The notes under the pieces: model-generated
What the model was told of the DNA's origin: nothing
Database searches by the model: none
Seen by the model: the letters and a program-made list of their open reading frames with translations, nothing else
DNA from: Coccinella septempunctata
Lineage: Eukaryota > Arthropoda > Insecta > Coleoptera > Coccinellidae
Assembly: GCF_907165205.1 (NCBI RefSeq)
Contig: NC_058189.1
Location: forward strand, 20,892,001 to 20,956,000
DNA length: 64,000 bases
Direction of reading: 5' to 3'
Shown here: positions 10,303 to 23,800 of the stretch, piece by piece
Layout of the letters: every line of letters starts with the position of its first letter
Position numbering within the stretch: position 1 is the stretch's first letter
Made by a program: the position numbers and the translations under genes

Positions 10303-10852
10303 GTATAGAACACCTAGTGCATTTCAATTTTCAATTGAAGTCATTAAAATAAATCCCGTATAAATATGTAGGTAGGTATAATAAATTGAAAGCAATTCAA
10401 TTTTCTAGATGTGATAGAAGTTTTTGAAATTCTGTCACTAACCATTCCAGGATAGGTACCTACTTTTTTTAAAATACCTTTTACGCAAAATTCGAAAAAC
10501 CAACCGAATGATGCTTCAGAAGGTTGAAAATATAATGAAATTTTTCGTGTTTTAGGTTCAAAATATTTCATTTAAAATAAATCTAAAAGGTCTGCTCGAT
10601 TACCCACTACCCCACTTACTTATAAAAGGCAGTTGGTTTCAAAAATGTGGCAACGACCTACTGGAGATTCAAATAAAAATTGTAATGAGCTCTTCTATGA
10701 ACCAAGGTATTGATATATATTTTATAGCATATGTATACATCATTTGAACTCATTAATAGCGATTTGAAAATTGAACTATGGCTTTTTATATGAAATATAT
10801 ACAGGCCAAACAGACTCGTATACAACAGACCCTATACCCTGTACATCAAGTA
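10303..10852. other. No recognised feature
   Basis: About 550 bp of AT-rich sequence without a convincing frame, RNA gene or repeat structure. Confidence 0.5.
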
Positions 10853-11560
10853 TACACGGTGAGTCTTTGACTCGTTCAAATATTTAAACAGTAGATTCTT
10901 GAGGTCAAAAGAAACATTTTTTTCTTATACCATTTTTTCCGATTCGGCCCTGATAAGAAGATAAAGCCATTTTAAGTTTTCATGAGCAGTGCCACCCTTG
11001 GAAAAACAAAATTACCTTCAGAATAATTAGCTAAATCTGTGACACTATACATCTGTGGATCTTTTAAACAGAGTTGTATTCAGCTAATGTATCCAATTTT
11101 TCAAATTTAACAAATACTTTTAAATTTTTGAACATCAAATTACTCGAAAACGGAGCATTATACGAGAAAATATGAAGAAAACTTTTATTAGATAGTGTCC
11201 AACTTAGTTTCAAGAGTTGGGTTCTTTGAATTTTTCAATTTTTGGTATTTTTATGGTACGTAATAGTCATAATGAGGAAACTGGAAGACGTGGTTATCCA
11301 CGTCACAAGATATTATTATCTTATATGTGTTCGAAAAAGATGGATCGAGAAAATGAAAAACTATATTCCAAAATTCATTTCATTCGATAAATCCGTTTGT
11401 GAGGTAGAACTAAAAATAGTATTTTTTATGGTTTTTAACAGCCTGTATCTTTCAAATTGAGCCGATTCGAAAACAATTGTTAGGTAAAAAGTGCTTCTTT
11501 TAACCTCAAGAATCTACTGTTGAAATATTTGTCAAGTCAAGTCAAAGACTGATCCTGTAT
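10853..11560. mobile_element. TIR element (MITE-like) with TACAGGGTG-type ends
   Basis: The left end reads TACACGGTGAGTCTTTGAC and the right end is its diverged reverse complement (GTCAAAGACTGATCCTGTA). The match continues inward through AACAGTAGATTCTTGAGGT for about 65 bp. The interior encodes nothing recognisable. A second, half copy sits at 13924-14240. Confidence 0.7.
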
Positions 11561-12600
11561 AGAGTAACGAAAAATGACGATCTTGATCAATTCGCAGCTT
11601 TCAATATAGAAATATATGGAATATTTAATTTATTTTCGAATATATATACCGAGTGGCTCATTTTGAGGGAGTAAATAAAGATATACACCAAAGTTGAAAT
11701 TTTTTAAATGTAACACCCTGTATTTGACCTCAAAAATGGAATGGTAAGCTCAAATTATGATGAGTTTTTTCAGATCACCTTATACCTCAGAAGCGCCATT
11801 TACGAAAATATGTTTTTTCAAATAGCAATCAAAGATGAAACCAGTTACACCAGCTATACAGACAGTATTTTATCGAGGGGACAAATTGGCTACTCCTATA
11901 CTGAAAAAATCAATTCTGATCAAAACTAATTTTCAAACATCAACTACAAAAAATTTCTTATTTCAAATGGCACTGACTGAAAATATTCTGAATTTTGTAC
12001 TATTGTTAATGTTCTTCGTTTTCTTGAACAAAGTGAGAAAATAATTGGATCAATTTTGAATACTGGTTTATTTTTTCTGAATCTGGACATTTTTTTTCTA
12101 TTCAAATTATTAGAAATATTCGATTATATTATTGTATTTCTATGATCGAAAATTTCTACTATCTGTGATCTTTTGCAAGCAGATATTGAGCTGCGTCTAT
12201 ATTTTCTCGGCCTACTTCGATGTCATCAATAATTCTTGAAGCGAGTATAAATAATTCAGTCGCGTAGTAGTCGTCTTTACACTTGATAGATGTCGATTAT
12301 GAATTCTAAATGATACAATAGGTAATAGGTTCATCAAGAAATCAAGTTTACCTATACCTAGGTGTTGAAATGTCAATAGAATATGGTGATGTGGGATCGA
12401 AAATGAGACGGCAGGGTGTGAAAGTTCCAACAGCACTCTGCTGAATTGAACCACCACCATTTTGAAAAAAAGCAACTTGTGAAAGAAACAAGACAACGTA
12501 TTTAAAAAACAATAGTGACCCAACACGGACCTTTTTTCAGGCGGTTTATTGTGTCGCCTGCAAAACATCTGAAAAATCATATGATTTATAATAAGTTTTG
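11561..12600. other. No gene recognised; one isolated element end
   Basis: Only short frames. An ACACCCTGTA word at about 11704-11713 resembles the ends of the foldback elements elsewhere, but I found no partner end. Confidence 0.4.
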
Positions 12601-12604
12601 CAAT

Positions 12605-13692
12605 AAGACATCATGGCTATGCAGATGATAAGGCCATATTCTTCATGTCGGAAGACTGGGCAACACTAAGATCTAAGGTAGAAAGGGGATTGCAGGTGTT
12701 GAAGGATTGGTTGGATGGAAGATTGTTAAGGATGAATATCAAGAAAACTTGTTATATGCCATTCTCCTGCAATGCTGCAGGTTGCCCCACGTTTGACTGC
12801 TTACATATGGAAGGAGACACTACATTTGAGATTCTACCTGTGAAGACATATAAATACCTGGGTGTGATAATAGACTGTCACCTAAGATGGGATATACATG
12901 TTAACAGTACAGTGAAAAAATTGAGATCCATTTTGTACATTTTTCGACGACTTAAGCCTATTCTTCTGCAGAGATATTTGAGAACTTTGTATTTTGCCTT
13001 AGTGGAAAGTCATATTCGTTATGGCATAGCAGTTTGGGGTGGTGCGTTGCATACACATTTGAAGCCGATCGAAATCATGCAAAGGAGATTTCTCAAACTC
13101 ATTTACTCGAGGGATGGTAGGTACCCCTCGGATGCTCTGTATGAGGAGGCGGACGTTTTGGATGTAAGAAAGTTGTTTTTTTTTACCGCAGTCACTAATT
13201 ATCATGTTGGTTATAAGGTGCGTTCTGTCCACCGGTATGATACTCGCTGTAAGGATCATTTTGTCGCACCATTGATGGTTAAGAGAACAACCCAGCGATC
13301 ATACAGTTTTTTTGCTCCTAGGATGTATAACCGGCTGCCTGAGGAGGTTAAATCCTTAAGGGCTCTCCATCTGTTCAAAAAATATGTGAAAAAATATTTG
13401 CTAACTACAAATAGGAGAGAAATTCTTAATATCTTTAATTGATGCATTTGGGACAGTGTAAATAGATGATTGTATCTTGATATAGTAACGAAGTGGTGGT
13501 CTTGAAAATTGATTGAATTTTTTGTTGCTTTCTTTTTGACTTTGTTTTATTTTTATTGTTCATAAATTAGGCGAGACAAGTGGTTTCACTTATCGCCTTC
13601 TTCTGCTTTATCCGGAACTCTGATTATAGATATAAATTTTTTTGTAATACAATGTAATAGTCCGAATAAAGTTATTATTATTATTATTATTA
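12605..13692 (+). mobile_element. 5'-truncated non-LTR retrotransposon
   Basis: The element starts just before the RT catalytic YADD and runs through the RT C-terminus, a short 3' UTR with AATAAAG near 13664, and a (TTA)n tail at 13670-13695. A microsatellite tail instead of poly(A), together with the protein motifs, points to a CR1/Rex/Daphne-like or related clade rather than the array family. The clade is not resolved. Confidence 0.8.
12609..13442 (+). pseudogene. RT C-terminal fragment
   Basis: An open frame reading through HGYADDKAIFF at 12609 and on to a stop at 13440-13442. It keeps the YADD box, the YLGVIIDCHLRWDIHV motif, the RYGIAVWGG motif typical of RT connection regions, and a final RSYSFFAPRMYNRLP motif that is common at the C-terminus of insect non-LTR polymerases. 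The endonuclease and the palm-domain N-terminus are missing. A Met at 12645 gives a 265-codon frame, but no function as a free protein is implied. Confidence 0.8.
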
Positions 13693-13923
13693 TTATCATA
13701 ATAGAGATGGAAGCGATTCAAGACGCTCTTTTGGAGTTATACCCATACTACTTGGAATTCGGCTCCACACGCCATTTGACTTCATGATGTTATTGGTTAT
13801 TGGGGACTTTTGAGGTTTAGTTGATTTTTCAAATATTTGACATGGCCGATAGATATTCCTCACGTTGCCAAAAAAAAACAATATTTTCTCTGATAGGTAG
13901 AGGTAGCCAAGTTTTCTGCCATA

Positions 13924-14240
13924 TACAGGGTGAGTCTTTGATTCGTACAAATATTTTAACAGTAGATTCTTGAGGTCAAAACAAACACGTTTTTTAGCTA
14001 TATTTCAATATCGACTTCGCTAATTAACAGACTTTAGTATCGGGAGAAAGAAGTCAACTATGGGTCTTCTCAGTATTATTCTTTATTGCGTTTTTCCTAT
14101 ACCATTTTTTACAATTAGGCCCTGATAAAAAGATAAACCTAGCCGTTTTAAGTTTGCATAATGAGCTATGCCATCTCTGGAAAAACATAATTCCCTTCAG
14201 AATAACAAGCAATCTGTGCCACTACACATCAGTGTAGTGC
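13924..14240. mobile_element. Half copy of the 10853-11560 TIR element
   Basis: Begins TACAGGGTGAGTCTTTG and follows the left half of 10853-11560 closely, with an extra segment of about 95 bp at about 13995-14092. The right end was not found. Confidence 0.65.
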
Positions 14241-14481
14241 ATTTTTTTATATCTATATTTATGCCTTTCGGTTGCTTTAATCATTTTACAATCCTTGAAA
14301 TGTCCCCGGCTCTCCAATCCAAGAGCATGATATGGAATAATATTTATATTGTGTTTTTAAGGTGAGTTTTAACATTATCAATGCGTTTTTTCGTGTTCTG
14401 TGCATTATATTAATGGTTTCGTCACATGAAGCCTCCACTACGAATGTGTTCATTGTGTTCTGTGATAGTGTCGAAGTTTTA

Positions 14482-14885
14482 TATAGTCCATTCAAGAATG
14501 ATTGACATCCCAACAGGCCTTTAAAGTCCAGACGCAGCTTAATATCTGGTCACAAAAGATATTCAATAATTTCTATAGTTTCAATCACAGAACTGGAATA
14601 TATAAATATAACCTAGAATAATATTTGAAAAGAAGAAATATTGAAATTCTGAGCATATTAATCAACATTCAAAATTGATACAATTATTTTTTCAATTTGT
14701 AAAATTGAATTGAGAACATAAAAAGCAATACAAAATTCAAATTTTCGTCGGTCAGTGCATAGATTCACATATAGATCACTGTAAATTCCGCAACACAAAA
14801 TCTCAATTAAAGGCTTATTACCAACTTATTAAATTCAATTTTCCATAGCGACCCGAGATGTCAATCATTCTTGAATGGACTATAT
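14482..14885. mobile_element. MITE with 27-bp TIRs
   Basis: Left end TATAGTCCATTCAAGAATGA, continuing TTGACATC; right end is the exact reverse complement at 14856-14884. Length about 400 bp. No coding capacity. A 117-bp relative is at 15586-15702. Confidence 0.75.
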
Positions 14886-14928
14886 AATCTCTTTATATAA
14901 GATATCGCTATATCTTCTTAATTAGTAG

Positions 14929-15260
14929 TTGAGGCGTTCTGTGACGAAACCATAAATATAATTTCCTGAAATTTTTTAGGGTTTTCACTCCCAATCTCTG
15001 AAACAAAATCAATTAAAAAATTGAAATAAAAGATTTGCTCCTGCGTTAATTCTTGCACTAATTTGTCAGGAGCAAATGAAATAGAAAAAACTGTTGTCTG
15101 AGAATGAACTGAAAGAAAACTTTTAATTATATAAAGTAACGTTTCGGATTCTATATGAGGCATGACACTCCTTCATCAGACGAAAATCAATTTCCGAAAA
15201 TCTTCATTTCAATTTTTCAATTGATTTTATTCCAGAGATTGGGAGTGAAAACTCTAAAAA
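14929..15260. repeat. Dispersed repeat with internal hairpin
   Basis: Contains TTTGCTCCTGCG ... CAGGAGCAAAT, a short inverted repeat, and the flanking words CACTCCCAATCTCTGAAACA. The same block recurs in inverted orientation at 24040-24160, and part of it again at 15230-15270. Confidence 0.5.
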
Positions 15261-15585
15261 GTTTCAGGAAATGCAGAATCCTCCCAGAATGAATTTCAAT
15301 CGATACATAAATATAATGCACAAAACACGAAAAAAAGGCCTGCATAATGTCAACACACACCTTGAAAACACAATAGATAATATGATATATAATATTTTCT
15401 TCCATATACTTGGATTTGAAAGCCAGTGACATTGTAACCTCCAGTTTCATAATCAAATTGAAAGTCTCTAAGAAGCTTCCTTTAGTGCCATTTTTAGTAG
15501 GGTTAAATGGAAGAGCTTTAAAATCAAAGGGGGTTTAAGTTGATAAAACTGGCCTTCGGTGTTTAGTCGAATATATTTATAGGTA

Positions 15586-15702
15586 TATAGTCCATTCAAG
15601 AATGATTTACATCTCGGGTGGCTATGGAAAATCAAATTCAAGTTGGTAATAGCCCATATATTTTCCATAACCACGATGTCAATCATTATTGAATGGACTA
15701 TA
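15586..15702. mobile_element. 117-bp mini-MITE (foldback)
   Basis: Shares the TATAGTCCATTCAAGAATGA ends and the inner CTCGGGTGGCTATGG block of 14482-14885, but keeps only the outer parts. It can fold into a near-complete hairpin. Confidence 0.72.
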
Positions 15703-15779
15703 AATAAATATATCTATTAAATATCTTTCGATTTTCAATCAAAATGAGAATTAAAAGAAGCAACAAATAATTTCAACCG

Positions 15780-16103
15780 ACGGAAAATCTTATACGGAAA
15801 CCCAATTTCTCCGCCAATGCTTTTCCTGCCACGGTCCGCAGATACTCGTGAACCTTCTAACAACGGATCCGTGATCCGTCAGTCAGTAGTCAGTAGACGT
15901 TATACGAATAGCAGGAATGTCTGTGTTTCTCGAACAGAACTTACGTATCGCAGCGGCTAGAAAACAACTTTAACTGACATCCGTCAGTTTCGCATATTAT
16001 TTTTACAAAATTTATCAATTTATTTCACGTTTTTCGAGTGATTTTAACACATATCGTACGATCCCATTTGCCGGTAGTCTAGTGATTAAGACATACGGTG
16101 ACC
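15780..16103 (+). promoter_or_regulatory. Putative promoter and 5' UTR of the acetyltransferase gene
   Basis: Less AT-rich sequence immediately upstream of the start codon. It contains several TCAGT words (for example within CCGTCAGTCAGTAGTCAGTAG near 15876-15896), which match the insect initiator element. No clear TATA box is placed correctly. The transcription start is inferred, not shown. An in-frame TGA at 16083-16085 lies 21 bases before the ATG, so translation cannot begin further upstream without splicing. Confidence 0.4.
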
Positions 16104-16207
16104 ATGGAGTTCCAGTTCAATGTGAACGAGTATTTTAAAAGGCCTATTGTCGAGATCGGCAATACTTTGCTGCCCCCAGACTTCGTAGGAGACCGTAGGG
16201 CGTTGTG
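16104..16207 (+). CDS. Atat1: aTAT exon 1 (start codon)
   Basis: ATG in the context GACCATGG, encoding MEFQFNVNEYFKRP, the conserved N-terminus of the family. Ends TTGTG followed by GTATGTG. Carries 34 codons plus two bases; the split codon becomes Trp35 with exon 2. Confidence 0.92.
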
Positions 16208-17849
16208 GTATGTGAATCCTTTTTTTTCCCTATATTAAATATGACTTTTACGAGATATTCAAATTATTGTGTTTCGAATCAGTTGATGCGAATTTGAACC
16301 AAACTCGAGATCAAACTACAATGACAGTTTCAAAGGACTCGATCAGATTGAATTCGATAAATTATTAATTACTTGCTATAATTTCGTGATTCATTTACGC
16401 CTTCGAACTGAAATGAGACATGAACATCACGCTCACAAAATTGAATCATTTATGGTTTCTGTTGGGGATTGAATTTAATTAGAAATGTCCAATATTTCAT
16501 ACAGGTGTTGATTTTTTTCTCCTAACATCTTCATTCGAGTTTTCATTGCTAAAAATATTAAGCTGATATTTATTTAACAAACTTCAAGGTATGATCATAT
16601 GACATGAGAAAATCTACTGCGTGTGAACATGGGCGCCCGCAGAAATTAATTTTTCTCAGGGGGGGCAAAATATCATGTACGGTTAGTTTTACTTATAGAA
16701 AAATTACTCTAACGGTGACTATCGAAAAATTTCCAAAAAGATGGAATAAATTAAATGATCGTCTAGACCGAACGGATACATCGAGCTCCATAAAATCTTC
16801 AGATTTTCAACTAGAGGAGTTGCTCCGAGAGTTGCTCTTTCAGAATATGTATCACATATCCATCTACGGTTAGTTTTATTGAAAGAAAAATAACTCTAAC
16901 GGTAACTATCGAAAAATTTTCAAAAAGATGGAATAAATTAAATAACCGTCAAGACCGAACGGCTGCATCGAGCTCCATAAAATCTTCAGATTTTCAACTA
17001 GAGGAGTTGCTCTTTCAGAATATGTATCACATATCCATCTACGGTTAGTTTTACTGAAAGAAAAATTACTCTAACGGTGACTATCAAAAAATTTCCAAGA
17101 AGATGGAATAAATTAAATGATTGTCTAGACCGAACGGATGCATCGAGCTCCATAAAATCTTCAGATTTTCAACTAGAGGAGTTGCTTTTTCAGAATATGT
17201 ATCAAATTTCCATTAACCGTTAGTTTTATTGAAAGAAAAATTACTCTAACGGTGACTATCAAAAAATTTACAAAAAGATGGAATCAATTAAATGATCGTC
17301 AAAACCGAACGGCTGCAAAGAGCTCCATAAAATCTTCAGATTTTCAACTAGAGGAATTGCTCTTTCAGAATATGTATCACATTTCCAATTACGGTTAGAT
17401 TTATTGCGAGAAAAATCACTCTAACGGTGACTATCGAAAAATTTTCAAAAACATGGAATCAATTAAATGATCGTCAAGACCGAACGGCTACATCGAGCTC
17501 CATAAAATCTTCAATGTTATAAATATGGCCGACCTTAGATGCGAAAGATTCAATATTTCATTTTATGTTTTTTTGAGAATCTCGTTTCAAAGGCTGAAAT
17601 CAGATGATCTAAATATTGTATGAAAATGGATTTTTTGAAGTAATCTTCAGCTGAAGATGCTTCATAATTAGATATGAACCATTCATTTGTTATCCGCAAA
17701 TTCGTGGTTTTCCAATCTCTATATTTGAGACTTTGAGCAATAGATGAAGCTTCGGAAAAAATTTCTGTGAAGCATGCATCATCGGAATAATATTTTCCAC
17801 ATATATCTATAATAAAATTTATGTGACGTTGCATGAACATCTACAAAAT

Positions 17850-17883
<34 letters not shown>

Positions 17884-20800
17884 GACATTGGATGAAAATA
17901 TTTATAAAGTCATGCAGAAGGCGGTACTGCTCGGAACGGCGAGAACTGTACGCAAGTACATGGGGAATGCAGAGGAACACCGTCTGCTCCGACAGGAAGT
18001 GCGGGCGGAGCAGGAATCCAACCTACAACAGGCAGGGAGCCGAGGAGCGACCCGGACCCGACCACCACCACGAGCCCGAAAACCTGAAAAGGGCTCCAAC
18101 AGAGCTTAATCCTTTTGATATCTGAGATATCTGGGATAAGTGAATTTTCCTTCGGAGAGGAGTGTGAAAGCCGAAAGGCTAAAGTCATAGACATTGATAA
18201 AAACATCTTGTAGTGTATTTGCTATTGGTTCCAATATATTTGAATCGAGAGTTCGGTCTAGTTGGTAAATCATTTCATTGATGATATGATAATGAACTCG
18301 ATAATGAACTTTATGCTCCTGAATTGTGTCAGGTTATTAAATGACACAGGCTTTGTCTTTAGTGGATTTCCTTAGGTTTATTATTCAGATATTAAAATTG
18401 CAACAACCTTGTAGATGAGAGACTTTGAAGATCACTTTCACTCCGGATATTTTAAGGATGAGAAATTGTCCAATAAGGAAATTTTATCAACCTGGATTCA
18501 ACTGAAAAGGTTCCGAAACCTTTTCAACTAGTAGATAATCTAAATACCAGTACCAAAGCCTTTTTAAACACCTTCACAAAAAAGGCTGTGCCACTACTAG
18601 TAGAGGTTAATTGGTAAATATGAAGTAGTCATGGAAATTCTCATAATTTTCTCATTTCCCGAGCGTCTTCTTGAATATCTGGAATGAAAGTGATTCAAAA
18701 TCTCTCATAACCTGACACAACATAAGAGCATAAAGTTCATTATCAATGTAAATAACCTGCCTACTTGACCGAACTAGTTTTTGAGTTTTTTTATTGGAAG
18801 AACAATTCTGCAAAATTTAGGTTTTGAGAATATCCGGGTTTTGGTTGTACTCCCATGCAGCATGCTTGAAACAGGCCCATGTCTGGAGACATGCTCCAGC
18901 CCCCGAAATTTGAATTTTTCTTTTTTTTCTCCAAACTTTTGTACTAGTTTTGTAGCGAAATGTACCGTTGAAAAAAAGTTTCGTACCTCTAATTAAAATG
19001 ATGAAAATACGATTTTCAGTTTGGGGGGTCGTAGACATGTTCACTCTCCACTTTTGAAATTGCAAAATTTTTTCTTTTCAGAGTTTCGTACTAGTTTTGT
19101 ACCGAAATGTAGCGTCAAGAAAAATTTGTATACCCCAAGATTAAGAGGTCTTAGGAAACCTCGGTTTCCGAAACAAGCTAAAACGTGTGTACTAGTTTTG
19201 TACCGAAATGTACCGTTGAAAAAAGTTTTGTACCCTAATTTAAGTGAAGAAAATATACAGTTCAGTTTGGGGGAACTTAGGAGACCCTCCAAGAAACCTG
19301 TGAAATTTATAAGAACACGTATTCAGAAACATCAAAAATGAAAAAGAAATTACTGTGCAATTTTGTTTTATTCTTAAATTCGTTTATATTATTACAATCA
19401 CTCAATTCTTCGTTGCAGGAACACCGTAAATAAAGTTGCAGAGATAGTGAATGAAATGGGGGAAGCATCCGCTCACGCACAAGGACTTAATAAACCAATT
19501 ACCACAGCAGAGCGCCTGAGGCAGTCTGATCAAAACCTCTACCTTCTAGTCGACAATGATGCAAATAAGTAAGTTCTTTTTGAAAAATTCGATTCTATTA
19601 CAGCAATTCCAGAAGAGGGTCAAATATTCAGCTTGAAGATGTAAGTAAGGTGTCTAAAACTGTGGTGTACTCAATCACTTTGATTCGATTTTGTTTCATT
19701 TTTGTCGGGGATATCGAAAGATACTGTATTGGAAATACGTAATGTGTGATGTGAACATGTATTAAGAAACAGAAATACATGAATCTATTCGATTTTTTTC
19801 TTCAAATATTCTTCACGAGTAGATATAGTGAAAATTATTTTTCCTTCAACTGAATATGTTGGATATTTGACCAATCAACTCTGTTTTATTAAAATCATAT
19901 TTAGTTACCCTTCTTATGAGTACAATTTGTCAAACAGAAATTATCTTGAAGAATAATATAGTAAATACTGTAAATCACAAATATTCCTCATATGGGCCTG
20001 TTTATATTATCATATTTTGAACTCGTTGATCGATATTCGATATCAACGCAAAACAAAAGAAAACGGGAGAGTTTCTTTGGTAGACCAAGGATAGAACGAA
20101 GCAAATGACATGGTGGCGCCGCCACGAAACTGATCCCATATTCCCGATTTTCTGAAATGTTGATGCTTGCAAAAAGTGACAGGTGCACACACCGGTGTTT
20201 TAGACATCTAAGATGTAGGAGTATGCTTTTCAAACAACGTAGGAGTCAGCGTTATGTTTCCGAATGTCAAATTTGACTGATGAATGAAGATTTGAATTAA
20301 CCAGAGTACGTAATCCTTTTTTTGCCTATACAAGGTGATTCCGGAGGAAACATACAGATTTTGGGAGAAGTTTACACCAGTCAAGAAAGTTTCGAAACCT
20401 TGTTTGGTTTATGGCTGGGGGCCTCTATTGAGACACTACAAACTACATTTGTCCGATTCGACCGATTTTAGTTTTACCAATAACTTTGGTATTGCTCTTT
20501 TTTTTTGTATGAAATTTTCAGTGTAGTACAATATGAATAGGTACATTCAATAATATGAAAAATTTAATATGGATTTTTCATTTGATGAAACTATTTCAGA
20601 ACTCAGGAACAGCTTTGCATGTTGCATCATTTGACGATACAGCTTCACCACCTAGTTCAGAATATTCTCACCGCATTGGAGCAAAGTTTCGATATTAATA
20701 ATAACCGAAAACCTGGAAAGGCCTCCAACAGAGGCTTTTGATCCTTTTGATATCTGAGATATCAGGGATGAATTTTCCTCTAGAGAAGAGTGTGAAAGCC

Positions 20801-23800
20801 GCAAGGCTAAAGTCATAAAAGGTCTTTATTTTAACCTCAGCGAAGTCGAGCTACAAGCTTCTCCACTTAACTGAGAATTATTATTCTTATTTCGAAACTA
20901 TTTCTCGAAAAAACCGGAGTTGTACCAAAAAAATTGATAACACTGGAAACTCATTATAGTTGGATCTGAATCGGATAACGAAGTTTTGGAAAGGCAATGC
21001 ACAGGATGTTTTTTCAACCCGTACACAGAATTTTAAGTTATCACAATAACACCCCGGTATTTATACATATTGTACTACACTGAAAATTTCATCAAAATTG
21101 AATGAAGGATACCAAAGTATCGAAGTATGATAAAAGTAAAATCGGTCGAATCTGACAAATCACCCTGTAGAGTCTCAATAGAGGCCCATAGCCATAAACC
21201 AAACATTGTTTCGAATTTCTTGATTTGTGTAAACTTCCCCTAGAATCTGACGGTGTTCTTCGGAATCACCCTGAATAAGAGGTGTTGAAATTCAAAAAGT
21301 TCAATTTTTTTACTAAACAAATTTTAGTAATGAATTTTGTGAAATTGCCAAATAATGACCTCTTTTCGTTTGTAAAAACCTAATTGCAATGTCTGAAAAT
21401 TCTTCAATATTGGTTGAGGACAATTGCTAGAAAATTCTGTATAGAATTTTATGCTTCTAGAATATCCCACATTTCTTGTCCTCTCAATATAACGGAGACA
21501 AAGAATTAATTATTGTGGTTTCATAGTTATGGTCTCATGGTCATCAGAACAACTGTGTTTTCAGTTGAAAGCACTCCGTAATAATAAGGTACTCATCTAG
21601 AGAACAGAAGAACCTCACAAATCACAAATGTCGAGTGTTGGAACATTAGACAGCTATACCTCATTTATCGGGATGCCAATCACTTTTAGTTTTTATGCAA
21701 GTAACAATATCAAATTAATTAATTAATACCTATCATCATTAGTATAAATACTCAATGCTATTATTCCACTACCTGCTGAAATTATGAAAGCATTCCTACA
21801 GTGGAATAGTTTGTACCATGATGCTCTCAACTTTCACTTTTTCCACAGTATTCAAAATAAATTGATGTTTTATATGAATATGCAAAGTTCATTTCTGTGA
21901 AAGCATAACATGAAAGATAAGGAAAGTGAAAATTGTTTGCTTAAATACTGATGATCACCTAGCCTTTCATCAAATTGATTAAATTTTCGAACCACTTTTC
22001 CTTAAAAACATTGCAGTGGCGGCTCATAGGTAAAAGAAATGGGTGTTCTGCCTCGGAATCAGAAAACGGTACTGACCCAGTATAATGGACAGATTGTTAA
22101 GAATAAATATTTTAGAAATAATAAATTACAGGTCTTTCGTTTTTTTTTTCACAATCTTCATGTTTGAGAAGGTTGGTGTTAAGGTGCACTTATTCATGCG
22201 AATTCTTCATTTTATCTCTGAATATTGTGCAAATACGATTCATCAAGTTTCTATGCAATATTGACATTTCCTGGTAATGCAAATTCTGTTTGGTTGTTCA
22301 GTTCTTGAATTCTCATGATTTATTTTTATTTTTCCACTCAAATGGAATAATTCATCAACACCCGTTTTCTACTACAGTTCTTAACTATCAAAAAGTAGAA
22401 TAGGGTGGGCAAAATTCGTTGTCTACTGAGGGGATATCGAGAACTATAGCAGCTAGAAGAAAACGGATGACATATTCTTCTTTTTTCATGACTAACCCAA
22501 ATCTGAAAACAGAATCGGCTTATCATTTTTAGATTTCGAGTTATAAACGAAAATTGAGATTTTGACGATTCCGAGAAGTTCTCATAAATTATTTGTCTTT
22601 GAAGTTACAGTTCTGAAACTTGAACGTTCTTAGGCACTTTCATACGGAGAATCTACTGACAAAAGATATTTTTCCAATTCAAAAATAACAAGTTCAATAA
22701 AAGTTTGCATCTAAAAAAATGAAAATTTACTTAATGATTCGAAATGAGAGAAATATTTTGAGCTCATCAGTGGATTCTACGTAAAAAAGGGGCTTTAGAA
22801 TGTTCAAGTTTCAGATTCGTAACTTCAAAGACAAAAAAGTTATTAGAACTTTACGGAATTGTAAAACTCAAAAACGTATCGTAAGATGCTGTGGTTCTCA
22901 CCATTCTTTGTTTGTCCGAAAAAGAGCTCGGAAATGTGTCATCCGTTTTCTTCCAACTGTCATAGTTCTCGAGATCCTATCAGTAGACAACGAATTTTGC
23001 CCACCCTGTACACAATATAAGGCTACAACGCATTCTTCGTTTTTCAAATGACATGCCAAAATATTAGAGAGCAGACAACTACGAAATGGAAGATAACTAT
23101 ATAGGACGGACAAAAATATTGTATTGGATGTGGGAAACAGCGTACGCTGTAAAACCAAAGAGTAACAACTTGATACTCTTTGGTAAAACCGCCCCTCTGA
23201 ATACACAGGGTGATTCATCGCGATGACGTTTATAGAAAACTAATCACAATTTGCGTGCTGGAATTTTCTACAACGAACTTTCTCTCTGACATATTTTCAC
23301 GCCTCTGAATCTTCCAGTTATACTCGAAACAACCTACCACTTTCTCATTTCAAATGGCAGAACCGTAAAACAGACTAAAGTGAGACCTAGGATATGTGAC
23401 AAAAACTGAATGAAATGTGTGAATTGAGACTTTTAGTCCGAGTGCTGGCGACGAAAATCGGCAAGAAAATATAGAGAGGAAGCTCAATAGGAGATCGAAA
23501 ATACTCGGCTCCCTTTGGTATCTCAACACGTCACGTCACAACTCGTGCGTTGTCGTAACTATCATATAATCAGGCAGTGCAATTTGAATAATATTAATTT
23601 GGCACAAAAGAACAGAACTTCTGCTGAGCCATTAATCTTCGATTCTGACTAACAACTAACAAGCAATAGAGAGAAACTCTATTCTAGTGAAAATATAAAA
23701 TGATCTTGAAATTTCAAGAACTTGGCGACGCCTACTCGCAGGGGTTGGGTGGCATGTTATTCCAATTATAAGAGCGTTTCGCCCTTCTCAAACGTCGACT

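Noticed and set aside
10043..10363. Several frames spanning N
   Set aside because: They exist only because N is translated as unknown; the real content is retrotransposon copy D plus an assembly gap.
17823..18206. Several Arg/Pro-rich frames on both strands
   Set aside because: Overlap the R2-like 3' end; only the + frame with NIYKVMQKAVLLG matches the family.
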